From Pseudophaeobacter sp. EL27 (lineage in GTDB: Bacteria; Pseudomonadota; Alphaproteobacteria; Rhodobacterales; Rhodobacteraceae), in the NCBI RefSeq assembly GCF_900313025.1, contig NZ_OMPQ01000015.1:443775-507774 (forward strand): a stretch of DNA of 64,000 bases, read 5' to 3'. Both the position numbers and the translations under genes were made by a program. Shown in pieces: positions 53,285 through 62,337 of this stretch; positions within the stretch are counted from its first letter, which is position 1; every line of letters begins with the position of its first letter. The notes below the pieces were generated by a model. The model was not told where the DNA came from and did not search any database. It worked only from the letters and a program-made list of their open reading frames with translations.

Positions 53285-54241
53285 ATGCTGGCCTATCGTA
53301 TCACCTCATTTGACGCCCCTCCCGTTCTGGAAGAAATCGCCAGCCCCTCCCCTGCGCCGCATGAAGTTAAAATCAGGATCCGGGCCTGCGGGCTCAACTT
53401 CGCAGATTTGTTATTGCAAAAAGGCACATACCAAGACACCCCTACGCCCCCTTTCACCCCGGGGCTGGAAGCCGCCGGGGAGGTAACAGAATGCGGATCC
53501 GCGGTGACGGGGCTGACCCCAGGTGACCGGGTTGCGGTGTTTGGCGGCCAGGGCGGCCTGGCACAGGAAGGGGTCTTTAATGTCACCCGCGTTGTGACCA
53601 TCCCCGACAGCATGAGTTTTGAAGATGCCGCGTCTTTGCAGATCGCCTATGGCACCAGTCACGTCGCCCTGGACCACTGCGCCCGCCTCCAGCCAGGAGA
53701 GACGTTACTGGTCACCGGCGCAGCAGGTGGCGTCGGGTTGACAGCGGTTGAAATCGGCAAGCTGATGGGGGCCCGTGTCATCGCCCATGCACGTGGAGCG
53801 GGAAAACTGGCGGTGGCTCAGGCGGCGGGTGCGGATCACCTGATTGATGCCGAGGATGACCTGCGCAGCGTGGTGAAATCGCTAGGCGGTGCCGATGTGG
53901 TTTATGATGCAATCGGCGGAGATGTCTGGACGGCAGCCTTCCGCTCCACCAACCCGGGTGGGCGGCTGCTGCCAATAGGCTTTGCCAGCGGTGAGGTGCC
54001 GCAGATCCCGGCCAATCATCTGCTGGTCAAAAACCTCACCGTGATCGGTTTTTATATCGGTGGCTATATGAAGTCCCACCCCGAGGTGATCCAGCACTCG
54101 CTAAAAACCCTGATGGAGTGGCATGGCACCGGACGCATCTCCCCCCATATCAGCCATGTGCTGCCTCTAGAACGAGTCGAAGAAGGCATGGAGCTGCTGC
54201 GCAGCCGGGCCTCAACAGGAAAAGTGGTGATCACGCCCTGA
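53285..54241 (+). CDS. NADPH:quinone oxidoreductase family protein
   Basis: The 318-aa MDR-superfamily protein starts M-L-A-Y-R-I-T-S-F and lacks the catalytic zinc Cys/His set. A-C-G-L-N-F-A-D-L-L near 37-46 and G-L-E-A-A-G near 60 are followed by the nucleotide motif V-T-G-A-A-G-G-V-G near 143-151. It has the size and motifs of QOR-type quinone reductases. The ATG at 53285 is preferred over one 78 bases upstream that would add an unlikely basic N-terminus. Substrate uncertain. Confidence 0.88.
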   Translation: MLAYRITSFDAPPVLEEIASPSPAPHEVKIRIRACGLNFADLLLQKGTYQDTPTPPFTPGLEAAGEVTECGSAVTGLTPGDRVAVFGGQGGLAQEGVFNVTRVVTIPDSMSFEDAASLQIAYGTSHVALDHCARLQPGETLLVTGAAGGVGLTAVEIGKLMGARVIAHARGAGKLAVAQAAGADHLIDAEDDLRSVVKSLGGADVVYDAIGGDVWTAAFRSTNPGGRLLPIGFASGEVPQIPANHLLVKNLTVIGFYIGGYMKSHPEVIQHSLKTLMEWHGTGRISPHISHVLPLERVEEGMELLRSRASTGKVVITP

Positions 54242-54301
54242 TGCCTCTCTGTCCCCGGTGACATCTCCATCAGACCCAAACTAAAATCTGCGCAGAACAA
54301 C

Positions 54302-54328
54302 AAAGGGGCAGCACCATGCTGCCCCTTT
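54302..54328. terminator. strong bidirectional terminator
   Basis: AAAGGGGCAGC-ACCAT-GCTGCCCCTTT is a perfect 11-bp stem with A/T ends, 60 bases past the quinone oxidoreductase stop and past the convergent LysR stop. Confidence 0.85.
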
Positions 54329-54398
54329 ATGGTATTGTTCTCTCCTACTGTCCTTCTCCGCTTGCTGGCATAGCAATGTGAGTTGCTGTTAGAACCGA

Positions 54399-55280
54399 TT
54401 AACCCGCGACGCGCAGCGGAGCCGGGCGCAAAGCCGCATAGCCCTGCCGGATGATCCGGGCCAGGTCTTCGACAAAACTGGCCCGCACGCTGTCCGCCCC
54501 ATAGAGATTGATGTGCTGTTTGGGCAGATCGGGCAGCAGGCCGCCGTGATCAATAGCTTCCTGATGATCGGGGATCGTTCCCTCCAGCAGGACGCCAACC
54601 GCCAGATCGGCGCTGATGGTGGCCTCAACTGTCCGGTCAGACTCGCTGTCCACTGCCATATCCCACTCACGCCCAACCTGATCCAGCTTAGCAGTAGCAA
54701 CAGGACGGAAGATACAGGACCTGCAAAACCCTAGCCGCAACGGGCTTTGCCGCCAGGCAGAGCCATTTGGCGCGCCGACCCAGCGCAGAGGCATCTCATG
54801 GATGGCCTCCCCGCCTTCGCTTGCACTGCTTTCCGTGGTCAGGATGAGATCATAGGTGCCCTTGGCAAACCCTGCTTTCAGATCGCGGGTATTGGAGGTC
54901 ACCAGATTGACATTCACCCGCGGGAAGCTGGCATTAAAGCGCTGCAGCACCTGCGGGATGACCGGATAGACCACATCATGCGGCACCCCCAGCACCACTT
55001 CGCCCTCAAAGGCCTGATCCGTCAGCCGCCCGATGACTTCATCGTTCAAGGCAACCATGCGCCGGGCATAGCCCAGCAGCTGCTCTCCTGAAGGTGTTAG
55101 GGCGATAGTGCGCCCTGATCGGTCCAGCAAAGCCAGCCCCAAGAGCTCTTCCAACCGCTTGAGCTGCATCGAGACCGCCGACTGGGTCAGATGCAAAAAA
55201 CCGGCAGCCCGCGTTACGCCGCCATAATCCGCCACAGCAACAAAAGACCGTAGCGTGGTGATATCCAAATTACGTGCCAT
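54399..55280 (-). CDS. LysR-family transcriptional regulator
   Basis: The 293-aa protein starts M-A-R-N-L-D-I-T-T-L-R-S-F-V-A-V-A-D with its helix-turn-helix at about 5-62 (V-T-R-A-A-G-F-L-H-L-T-Q-S-A-V-S-M-Q-L-K-R-L-E). The effector-binding domain follows. The ATG at 55280 is used rather than the preceding GTG. It is divergent from a DUF1127 gene, a pairing I recall in other roseobacters. The inducer is unknown. Confidence 0.88.
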   Translation of the reverse strand: MARNLDITTLRSFVAVADYGGVTRAAGFLHLTQSAVSMQLKRLEELLGLALLDRSGRTIALTPSGEQLLGYARRMVALNDEVIGRLTDQAFEGEVVLGVPHDVVYPVIPQVLQRFNASFPRVNVNLVTSNTRDLKAGFAKGTYDLILTTESSASEGGEAIHEMPLRWVGAPNGSAWRQSPLRLGFCRSCIFRPVATAKLDQVGREWDMAVDSESDRTVEATISADLAVGVLLEGTIPDHQEAIDHGGLLPDLPKQHINLYGADSVRASFVEDLARIIRQGYAALRPAPLRVAG

Positions 55281-55289
55281 CACGACTCC

Positions 55290-55304
55290 TGATGTGTTTC
55301 ATCA
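55290..55304. promoter_or_regulatory. LysR-type operator candidate
   Basis: TGATG-TGTTT-CATCA is a perfect inverted repeat just before the LysR ATG. A second, CATCA-7-TGATG, lies at 55345-55361. Both match the T-N11-A kind of LysR site and could control the LysR gene and the DUF1127 gene. Confidence 0.55.
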
Positions 55305-55404
55305 ATAACATTCGCTTTTAAAATAGATCATAAGCCTGCATATACATCAACAGAAATGATGCAGACCCGAAGAAATATCAAAATCTAATGAAAGGACAAA
55401 GAAG

Positions 55405-55638
55405 ATGACCTATAGCGTAAACACCTGCCACTCCGCCCATGCACTCCCCTGCGCCAAGCCCCGTGCCCGTTTCAGCCTGCTGTCCTTTGTGACCAAGCGC
55501 CTGGAGCTGCTGCGCCAGCGTCGCCATCTGAAAACTCTGGACGCCCGCACCCTGGAAGATATCGGCATCAGCCGCCGCGACGCCCTGCACGAGGCAGGCC
55601 GCTCTATCTGGGACGCACCCGAAAGCTGGAAAGACTAA
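55405..55638 (+). CDS. DUF1127 protein
   Basis: The 77-aa protein has a Cys/Ala-containing N-terminal region and a C-terminal DUF1127 (YjiS-like) helix pair: R-R-H-L-K-T-L-D-A-R-T-L-E-D-I-G-I-S-R near 43-61, ending W-D-A-P-E-S-W-K-D. DUF1127 proteins are small, Arg-rich and often stress-induced; some bind RNA (reported for relatives). A GAAAGGA ribosome site precedes the ATG. Divergent LysR and a downstream terminator suggest a one-gene regulated unit. Confidence 0.87.
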   Translation: MTYSVNTCHSAHALPCAKPRARFSLLSFVTKRLELLRQRRHLKTLDARTLEDIGISRRDALHEAGRSIWDAPESWKD

Positions 55639-55730
55639 ACGATTGAGCCGTCAAAACGCGCCTCTCTCTCAGGCGGCCGGGCATACATCAGACCAATCCG
55701 TTTCGCCTTGGGCAACAATTGACGCCACTT

Positions 55731-55767
55731 AAAAGACCTGCCCCATAATTGAGGCAGGTCTTTTTAC
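55731..55767 (+). terminator. terminator after the DUF1127 gene
   Basis: AAAGACCTGCC pairs with GGCAGGTCTTT around CCATAATTGA and is followed by TTTACGTTTTT. Confidence 0.85.
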
Positions 55768-55901
55768 GTTTTTAACGGGTTTCTTGGCATAGAGACTTGA
55801 ACGCTAGCCCAAGAAATCCGATATTTAGCGGGAACGCCACTTGGTCTGCCCCTCGCAAACCAGGGTCGGCGAGGGAGTTTTTGGAACGGAGACCATGATA
55901 C

Positions 55902-56675
55902 ATGGCACAGTTTGATACAATGAGATCCGCTGCAGGCGCGCGTGCCGCAGAGATCGATGCAGGGCTGCGCGCCCATATGAACAAAGTCTACGGCACAATG
56001 TCCGTAGGCCTGCTGATCACAGCTCTGGCCGCATGGGCCATCGCCAACCTGTCGATCACATCTTCGCCCACCGAATATCAGATCGGCGCAGACCGTTATC
56101 TGACCGATCTCGGCTACACGCTCTATGTGTCACCGGTGAAATATGCGCTGATGTTCGCGCCACTGGCCTTCATCCTCTTTGGCTGGGGTAGCCTGATGCG
56201 TCGCGGCAGTGCTTCGGCTGTTCAGTTGGGCTTCCTCGCATTTGCTGCTGTGATGGGCGTGTCCATGGGCACTGTCTTCATGATCTACACCCCCTATTCG
56301 ATCACCCAGACATTCCTGGTGACCGCGATTGCCTTTGCGGGTCTGTCGCTCTGGGGCTATACCACCAAACGCGATCTGAGCGGCATGGGCACCTTCCTGA
56401 TGATGGGCGTGATTGGCCTGCTGGTGGCCATGGTCGTCAATATGTTCCTGCAGTCCGGCGTCATGATGATGGCCATCTCGGCCATTGGCGTTCTGATCTT
56501 TGCCGGTCTCACAGCTTTTTACACCCAGGACATCAAGGCCACCTATGTCGCCATGGCCACCCAGGGCAATCAGGAATGGCTGGACAAAGCCGCCTATGAC
56601 GGCGCGCTGAGCCTCTACATCAGCTTCCTGAATATGTTCCAGTTCCTCCTTATGTTCATGGGTCAGCAAGAATAA
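55902..56675 (+). CDS. Bax-inhibitor-1/YccA-family membrane protein
   Basis: The 257-aa protein starts with a short cytosolic segment and seven membrane segments from about 35. H-M-N-K-V-Y-G-T-M-S-V-G-L-L-I near 27-40 and F-Y-T-Q-D-I-K near 205 are typical of the BI-1 family, as is the final F-L-N-M-F-Q-F-L-L. Family members are linked to protease (FtsH) interaction and ion leak in bacteria. It lies between two terminators, so it is likely monocistronic. Confidence 0.92.
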   Translation: MAQFDTMRSAAGARAAEIDAGLRAHMNKVYGTMSVGLLITALAAWAIANLSITSSPTEYQIGADRYLTDLGYTLYVSPVKYALMFAPLAFILFGWGSLMRRGSASAVQLGFLAFAAVMGVSMGTVFMIYTPYSITQTFLVTAIAFAGLSLWGYTTKRDLSGMGTFLMMGVIGLLVAMVVNMFLQSGVMMMAISAIGVLIFAGLTAFYTQDIKATYVAMATQGNQEWLDKAAYDGALSLYISFLNMFQFLLMFMGQQE

Positions 56676-56705
56676 GCAATAGCTGACAAACCAAGACTTT
56701 AAGCG

Positions 56706-56740
56706 AGGGGCGGATCACTAAGATCCGCCCCTTCTTTGTT
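56706..56740 (+). terminator. terminator after the BI-1 gene
   Basis: AGGGGCGGATC-ACTAA-GATCCGCCCCTT is followed by CTTTGTTT, a clear Rho-independent terminator. Confidence 0.88.
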
Positions 56741-56783
56741 TATCAGTACCATTTCACACATTTATTCAGACACAGGACAACAC

Positions 56784-57257
56784 ATGAAAATTCTGGACCT
56801 GCCGCCGAGTGAGGCTGCGCGCCTCATCCCGCTCTTGCAAGACCTGCATGACCTGCATGTCACTCATCAACCTGCCCGCCACCCCGCAGCGCCCTCTGAC
56901 GCGGCGCTGGGACAGTGGTTGCAGGACTGGCTACAGGAAGAGGCCATCACAGCACTCATCGCCGAGAGCCCACAGGGGGCTCTATTGGGCTATGTCATCT
57001 TTGGGATTGAGCACCGCCCACCGCTGCCGGTGCGTTTTGAAGAGACCCGCGTAATGGTGCACCATGTTGCCACGGCTGCTGCCTTTCGACGTATGGGCGT
57101 CGGCCTGGCCTTGCTGAACGCGGTCAAACACCGGGCTAAATCCCAGAGTATCAACACCATCGCCACCACTTACGCGCCCTTCAATACCGCCTCAGCAGGG
57201 CTGTTTCAAAGCCTTGGACTGCAACCAGTCATGACAATGGCTGAGTGGCGCACCTAG
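56784..57257 (+). CDS. GNAT-family N-acetyltransferase
   Basis: The 157-aa protein has the GNAT acetyl-CoA signature V-A-T-A-A-A-F-R-R-M-G-V-G-L-A near 94-108, with the Q/R-x-x-G-x-G/A loop. A-P-F-N-T-A-S-A-G-L-F-Q-S-L-G-L follows near 133-148. The ATG at 56784, with AGGACA before it, gives the right domain length. Substrate unknown. Confidence 0.88.
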   Translation: MKILDLPPSEAARLIPLLQDLHDLHVTHQPARHPAAPSDAALGQWLQDWLQEEAITALIAESPQGALLGYVIFGIEHRPPLPVRFEETRVMVHHVATAAAFRRMGVGLALLNAVKHRAKSQSINTIATTYAPFNTASAGLFQSLGLQPVMTMAEWRT

Positions 57258-57425
57258 GGGTACAGTTTTCGCAGTACTGATTTCTACAACGCCTTTCTTG
57301 CCACAGCTGCATGCGGCGCAAGAATGCTTGTTCTGGGAAGATTCTGCGGCTGATCCGCAAGGTTTGCTGGCCACCTCTTTCCCACCGCAGAAAGGCGGAA
57401 CCCAGAGTCGTTCCTGCCGATTGCC

Positions 57426-57866
57426 TTAACTACAGGACAGCCCGGTTGCCAACGCCAGAGTGCCGCCTCTACTGCCAACCACCTGAACCTGCCCGACTGG
57501 TCGACAGCCCGATTCCTCCGCCACGAGGTTGCGAAAAGCATCAAGCTCCAGCACCGGCAGGCTGGATATGACACTGCGCTTTGGCACACTGAGGACGGCC
57601 AATCCCATGCGATCCGCCCGCATCAGAGACAAAGACAAAGACCGCCCCAGAACCTGTACCACGCGCTTCTGGCTACCAGGGGCAACCAGTTCAACAGCTT
57701 GGTTGGTTTGTGCTGCAGCAGACATAGCGACAGTCTGGGGCCTCGCCTCTCCCACCTCAGAGACAGCAATCTCCATTGGCAAGGGAACTACATTCTCTGA
57801 AACCGGCAACGGCCCAGGGCCAGCCGCAAAGATCAATGCGGCGCCAAACATCACACTCTTCACCAT
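57426..57866 (-). CDS. exported hypothetical protein
   Basis: The 146-aa protein starts M-V-K-S-V-M-F-G-A-A-L-I-F-A-A-G-P-G, a short signal-like hydrophobic stretch. It continues with a Val/Ala-rich region, V-L-G-R-S-L-S-L-S-L-M-R-A-D-R-M-G near 74-89 and two Cys, one near 121 (E-S-G-C) and one at the end (G-L-S-C-S) that could form a disulfide. GGAAGG precedes the ATG. I do not recognise it. Confidence 0.65.
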   Translation of the reverse strand: MVKSVMFGAALIFAAGPGPLPVSENVVPLPMEIAVSEVGEARPQTVAMSAAAQTNQAVELVAPGSQKRVVQVLGRSLSLSLMRADRMGLAVLSVPKRSVISSLPVLELDAFRNLVAEESGCRPVGQVQVVGSRGGTLALATGLSCS

Positions 57867-58104
57867 AACAATACCTTCCACTCACCAATCCTGGCCAAAT
57901 GATTAGCGAATGAATGGGGCAAAAAATGGCCTTAAAGTTTTGATAATAATTCGCTTTTTCCATTCATTCCAATTGAATTTTAGGGATCTTCCGGACGAGG
58001 CATATAGAAAGCCAGTGCCAAAAAAAGCAAGCTCTCTCCACCAGCTTATTGCTCTGCGATACTCGCAGATGGCCTTGGGCAGCGGCCCGCAATACCTCAA
58101 ACGC

Positions 58105-58132
58105 AAAAGGGCCACGCGTTGCGTGACCCTTA
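58105..58132 (-). terminator. terminator of rpmG
   Basis: On the minus strand AAGGGTCACGC pairs with CGTGGCCCTTTT and runs into a T-rich tail, 25 bases past the rpmG stop. Confidence 0.82.
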
Positions 58133-58156
58133 GAACCTTGAAAGAACAAGGAAGGT

Positions 58157-58324
58157 TTACTTGATTTTGCCTTCTTTGTACTCGACATGCTTACGCACAA
58201 CCGGGTCATACTTACGGATAACCATTTTTTCGGTCATGGTGCGTGCGTTCTTTTTGGTCACGTAGAAGTGGCCAGTGCCCGCGGTCGAGTTCAGGCGGAT
58301 CTTGATTGTGGTAGGCTTCGCCAT
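58157..58324 (-). CDS. rpmG: ribosomal protein bL33
   Basis: The minus strand encodes 55 residues starting [28 protein letters not shown] follows, and the protein ends Y-K-E-G-K-I-K. This matches alphaproteobacterial bL33, the Cys-free form. It has its own terminator and probably its own promoter. Confidence 0.95.
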   Translation of the reverse strand: MAKPTTIKIRLNSTAGTGHFYVTKKNARTMTEKMVIRKYDPVVRKHVEYKEGKIK

Positions 58325-58697
58325 GGTGCTTCTCCTGCGTCCGAAAAGGCAGGGGCCTCTCGGTAAATTCCTATACGAGCGTGGCTTGTACCCTGCCCAG
58401 CCCCCAAGTCAATAGGATTCCCACTGCTTGCCTTGTAATTCGTCGATCCCGCGCTGCTTTCTGCATATCCCTGCCCCAAAACAAGAGATGCCCCCAGACA
58501 TCCAGCACATCCACGTTATTAAATTTATACTGTCTGATTTCCAGATTCACAGGCAACAGCCAACCCTACCTCAACCGGCGCCTTCCGGTCTCGCGCTCGA
58601 CAGCACCCAACTGAGGAGACGCAAATGAGCTTCGGACTGCCCCTTTTGAGTAGCACAAAACTGCATGGGCCTTGTGTCATTAGGAGTTTGGAAAAAC
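58325..58697. other. spacer between rpmG and rnpB with no clear gene
   Basis: About 370 bases. Its reading frames lack convincing codon bias. A 29-codon plus-strand frame at 58625 has a GAGGAG site but runs into the rnpB 3' end, so I do not call it. The rnpB T-run lies near 58692-58696. Confidence 0.4.
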
Positions 58698-59121
58698 GCG
58701 CAGAAGGCCTGTAAGCCGGATTTTGTCCCAGAGCTTGCGCCCCTTGGACGACCATTCCTCTGCGGTGCATATTGCTATGCACCTCTAGCTGCCAACCCGG
58801 TCCCTCTTGGCTAAAGCAAGCCTAGCGGCGGTTTCGGCGACTGCCGACCTGCCCGCGCGGGGACCCTATTTGGCATTGCTCCCGGTGGGGCTTGCCTTGC
58901 CACCCCTGTTGCCAGCGGCGCGGTGGGCTCTTACCCCACCCTTTCACCCTTACCACACCGGAACCGTTTGCCCAAAGGCACCCGCGGCATGGCGGTTTGT
59001 TTCTGTGGCGCTATCCGTCGGGTCACCCCGCCCGGGCGTTACCCGGCACCGTTACTTTAGGGAGTCCGGACTTTCCTCGCGAAGGGCCTGCCTTCAGCGC
59101 GGCCGTCCAGCCTTCTGCGCC
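58698..59121 (-). ncRNA. rnpB: RNase P RNA, class A
   Basis: The minus strand carries the P4 signature GAGGAAAGTCCGGACTCC (plus-strand 59061-59078), and ACAAAATCCGGCTTACAGGC at the 3' end. The 5' GCGCAGAAGGC pairs with 3' GGCCTTCTGCGC, closing the molecule and defining both ends within a few bases. TTTTT follows at the 3' end. About 424 nt is normal for alphaproteobacteria. It processes tRNA 5' ends with RnpA. Confidence 0.95.
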
Positions 59122-59169
59122 CCGCCCGCCTATTCCTCCTAGCACGGCACGTCAAGCTGTAAGCGAATA

Positions 59170-59213
59170 GGGGCTCTGCCCCTCTTGGCCTACGGCCAAT
59201 TCCCCCCGGGATA
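59170..59213. repeat. gene-end palindromic repeat, copy D
   Basis: On the minus strand it reads TATCCCGGGGGGAA, then TTGGCC-GTA-GGCCAA, then GGGGC-AGA-GCCCC. The order is the same as copy C, with the central stem bases changed on both sides. It lies about 80 bases past the amidase stop. Confidence 0.7.
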
Positions 59214-59293
59214 CTTCCCGACAAATTAAAAGAGGCACTGCTTCATTTGGACGAAAATGTCCCCGGAGCGCGAGGCGGAGCCTCGCATCTGTC

Positions 59294-60022
59294 TCACCCC
59301 CAGAAATCCGATTGCGCCAATGGGGCAAGATCTTCCGCGACCAATGGCCCTTGAGCCCAGGGACGATATCTCAAGCGCAGGGCTGATAAGAGAGTCGCCT
59401 CATCCACAGGTGCGGAATAGCCCAAATCATGTGCGTAGCGGCGGAGCAGAACACCAAGCGAGATCTCAGGGTCAAGCAGGCTGGAACAGGAGGCTGGCGG
59501 AACTGCCCGGGCCAATCCCTGACAGGCAAGCCGCGTCCAATCAAAGCGCGGGCCGGGGTCTGTCTTCCGCCCTGGCGCCATATCGGAATGTCCGATCACC
59601 CCTTCTGGTGGAATCGCCCAACGGTTCAGGATCTGACCAATTAGCACTTCCAGTACTGCCATCTGAGGTTCGGAAAACGGATGCCCGCCGGTATTGTCCA
59701 ACTCAATCCCAATGGAGCGCGAGTTGATATCATCCTTCCCAAACCATTCTCCTGCACCAGCGTGCCAAGCACGTTGGCTCTCGGCCACCATCTGCCAGAG
59801 CCGTCCATCGCTACCGATCAAGTAATGAGCCGAGACTTCCGTGGCAGGATCACAGAGGCGTTCCAGGGCCGCCTCGGCGCTTTGCATGGCCGTATAGTGC
59901 AGAACAACCAAGCTGGGCCCCAGCCCGTCCCGCCGCGCCCCTTGATTGGGGCTGGGGCACCACAGGGGCTTTAAGGACGCAACCGGATCAGCCGCGCCAA
60001 AACCTGCCCCCGGCCCCGTCAT
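59294..60022 (-). CDS. N-acetylmuramoyl-L-alanine amidase, AmiD/AmpD type
   Basis: The 242-aa amidase_2 protein has the zinc ligands H42 in V-V-L-H-Y-T, H near 137 in I-G-H-S-D, and a final D in K-T-D-P-G-P-R-F. R-A-W-H-A-G near 83 and I-G-I-E-L-D-N near 104 are also conserved. No signal peptide is seen in this frame, favouring a cytosolic AmpD-like recycling role, though AmiD-like length is similar. The ATG at 60022 overlaps the upstream stop (TGATG), so the two are coupled. Confidence 0.9.
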   Translation of the reverse strand: MTGPGAGFGAADPVASLKPLWCPSPNQGARRDGLGPSLVVLHYTAMQSAEAALERLCDPATEVSAHYLIGSDGRLWQMVAESQRAWHAGAGEWFGKDDINSRSIGIELDNTGGHPFSEPQMAVLEVLIGQILNRWAIPPEGVIGHSDMAPGRKTDPGPRFDWTRLACQGLARAVPPASCSSLLDPEISLGVLLRRYAHDLGYSAPVDEATLLSALRLRYRPWAQGPLVAEDLAPLAQSDFWG

Positions 60023-60807
60023 CAGGAATTGCCGCGCACAGCCAATCGGTAGGGGCTGGGATCCCAACTGCAGGCATAGCCGTCCCCGTCCGGATCAAGC
60101 GCCTGGCGGTCCCGTTTAGGGCCACCTGCCTTGAGAAAAGCGATCTGAGCCTGATCAGGAGATTGAAACCCGGCACAATTGCGCGCCGAACGCGAACGCA
60201 GATTGATTCCGGCCCGGCTGTGAATCTTGGTGCCGACCGGGTGAGAAGTGCTGAGGGCATATTTGACGATATTGGGGTCTCGGCTGCCTGTCTGGCTGGG
60301 CAAAGCAGTGGGCGCGACCTGCTGATATTGCGAACGCTGATTGGCCAGGCGCTCGGCGTCGCTTTCGATCGTTTGGCGCGCGGCCACGGCGTCAAAACTG
60401 TTCTCGTCCGAGATACCGGGGTTGCCGATCAGGGCAGGTGCCGGGTTGGAAGGGCTGGCTTCCAGTGGCGCCTGTCCGGAGTTCCCCCCTGCAGCCTGTA
60501 GGGCAGCGCGGGTTTCGGCGGCGATATCGGATGCAGCCGTGCTGCCGCCATAGCTCGAAGCCGTGCTACTGCTGGCAGCGCTGCGCGGCGCAGTTGGCAA
60601 GGGAGTATTGGCCAGAGGCAGGCTCTCGCTGGAGATCCGCACCGGCGGCACCAGAGGATCACCATTGATCGTGGTCCCCGCCGCAGGCGGCGGGGCAAAG
60701 GGGTCGCCATCTATGCCAACACCGGCGGCACTATCAGGTACCCGAGGGCTACATGCCGCAAGGGCCAGAATACCGCCAAGGGCAGCAAGTGTAACGACGA
60801 CACGCAT
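60022..60807 (-). CDS. excalibur-domain lipoprotein
   Basis: The 261-aa protein has a lipoprotein signal with lipobox L-A-A-C near 16-19. A long Ala/Ser/Pro-rich low-complexity region (about 20-165) follows. The C-terminal excalibur motif D-P-D-G-D-G-Y-A-C-S-W-D-P-S-P-Y-R near 235-252 is a Ca2+-binding signature. A preceding N-C-A-G-F-Q-S segment supplies the paired Cys. It should be anchored in the envelope. It is coupled to the downstream amidase, suggesting a shared cell-wall role (inference). Confidence 0.85.
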   Translation of the reverse strand: MRVVVTLAALGGILALAACSPRVPDSAAGVGIDGDPFAPPPAAGTTINGDPLVPPVRISSESLPLANTPLPTAPRSAASSSTASSYGGSTAASDIAAETRAALQAAGGNSGQAPLEASPSNPAPALIGNPGISDENSFDAVAARQTIESDAERLANQRSQYQQVAPTALPSQTGSRDPNIVKYALSTSHPVGTKIHSRAGINLRSRSARNCAGFQSPDQAQIAFLKAGGPKRDRQALDPDGDGYACSWDPSPYRLAVRGNS

Positions 60808-60846
60808 GAGAACTACCTGTTTATCTGCTCTTCTTTGAGGAGATCC

Positions 60847-62334
60847 TTACCACCATTTGCCAGGCTTTGCCACAAATCCTGTGGATTGCTCCAGCGCATA
60901 GGCGGTATTGAGCAGATCACCCTCCTCCCAAGGACGGCCAATCAGCTGTAATCCGAGCGGCAATCCCTGGCTATCCAGACCCGCTGGCAGGGCAATGCCC
61001 GGCAGGCCTGCAAGGTTCACGGTGACGGTAAAGACATCCAGCAGATACATCGCTACCGGATCCGCATCCGACATCTCTCCCAGACCAAAGGCCGCCGAAG
61101 GGGTGGCTGGTGTCAAGATTGCATCGACACCCGCGGCAAAGACGTTTTCAAAGTCTTTCTTGATCAGGCTGCGCACCCGGCGGGCACGGTTGTAATAGGC
61201 GTCATAAAAACCAGCCGAGAGCACATAGGTGCCAACCATGACGCGGCGCTTGACCTCGTCACCGAACCCTTGAGCACGGGTCTTTTCATACATCTCGGTG
61301 ATGCCGTCACCCGCTTCCAGCGTGGCCCGGTTGCCGTAGCGCACACCATCATAACGCGCCAGGTTGGAGGAGGCCTCAGCCGGGGCAATCACATAGTAGG
61401 CTGGCAGGGCGTATTTGGTGTGGGGCAGCGAGATATCAACGATCTCGGCGCCCGCGGCTTTCAGCATCGCGGTGCCTTCAGACCAGAGCTTTTCGATCTC
61501 GGCGGGCATGCCTTCCATATGGTATTCCTTGGGAATACCAATCTTTTTGCCGCGAATGTCACCGGTCAGCATGGCCTCAAAATTTGGCACTGCCAGATCG
61601 GCACTGGTGCTGTCTTTGGGGTCATGCCCCGCCATCGCTTCGAGCATGATAGCGGCATCGCGTACCGATTTGGTCATCGGCCCGGCCTGATCCAGCGAGG
61701 AGGCAAAGGCGACAACGCCCCAGCGCGAGCAGCGCCCATAGGTGGGTTTGATGCCAACAGTGCCGGTAAAGGCGGCTGGCTGGCGGATGGAACCGCCGGT
61801 ATCGGTGCCAGTGGCCGCCAGGCAGAGATCAGCTGCAACAGCCGCAGCCGAGCCACCGGAGGAGCCGCCGGGTGTCAGCGGAGTGTCTTCGTTTTCACGG
61901 CGCCAGGGGCTGACCGCATTGCCATAGGTCGAGGTCTCGTTCGACGAGCCCATGGCAAATTCATCCATGTTCAGCTTGCCCAGCATCACCGCGCCATTGT
62001 CGGCCAGCTGCTGCGATACTGTGGATTCATATTCCGGCACAAAGCCTTCAAGGATTTTGGACCCGGCCTGGCTGGCAACCCCCTTGGTGCAAAAGAGATC
62101 CTTGATCCCGACAGGAAGGCCACACATGGCAGGGGCATCGCCCTGCTTGAGGCGCGCATCTGCCGCGGCGGCGCGTTCCAGCGCGATTTCCGGTGTTTTA
62201 TGCACAAAGGCGTTGAGCACATCCGCCTTGTCGATGGCGCCAAGGCAGGCCTCAGTCAGCTCAACGGAGGTGGTTTCACCCTTGCGGAGCGCATCACGGG
62301 CCTCTGCCAGACCCAGTTTGTTCAGATCGCTCAT
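60847..62334 (-). CDS. gatA: Asp-tRNA(Asn)/Glu-tRNA(Gln) amidotransferase subunit A
   Basis: The 495-aa amidase-signature protein generates ammonia from glutamine. G-I-K-D-L-F near 75 carries the catalytic Lys, [12 protein letters not shown] near 148-159 holds the cis-Ser, and [10 protein letters not shown] near 172-181 carries the Ser nucleophile. It works with GatB and GatC to amidate misacylated tRNA. gatC precedes it by 3 bases; gatB is not in the window. Confidence 0.96.
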   Translation of the reverse strand: MSDLNKLGLAEARDALRKGETTSVELTEACLGAIDKADVLNAFVHKTPEIALERAAAADARLKQGDAPAMCGLPVGIKDLFCTKGVASQAGSKILEGFVPEYESTVSQQLADNGAVMLGKLNMDEFAMGSSNETSTYGNAVSPWRRENEDTPLTPGGSSGGSAAAVAADLCLAATGTDTGGSIRQPAAFTGTVGIKPTYGRCSRWGVVAFASSLDQAGPMTKSVRDAAIMLEAMAGHDPKDSTSADLAVPNFEAMLTGDIRGKKIGIPKEYHMEGMPAEIEKLWSEGTAMLKAAGAEIVDISLPHTKYALPAYYVIAPAEASSNLARYDGVRYGNRATLEAGDGITEMYEKTRAQGFGDEVKRRVMVGTYVLSAGFYDAYYNRARRVRSLIKKDFENVFAAGVDAILTPATPSAAFGLGEMSDADPVAMYLLDVFTVTVNLAGLPGIALPAGLDSQGLPLGLQLIGRPWEEGDLLNTAYALEQSTGFVAKPGKWW

Positions 62335-62337
62335 CTC

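Noticed and set aside
58625-58714. 29-codon plus-strand frame with GAGGAG ribosome site between rpmG and rnpB
   Set aside because: It overlaps the rnpB 3' end, ends inside conserved RNA sequence, and its peptide shows no recognisable feature.
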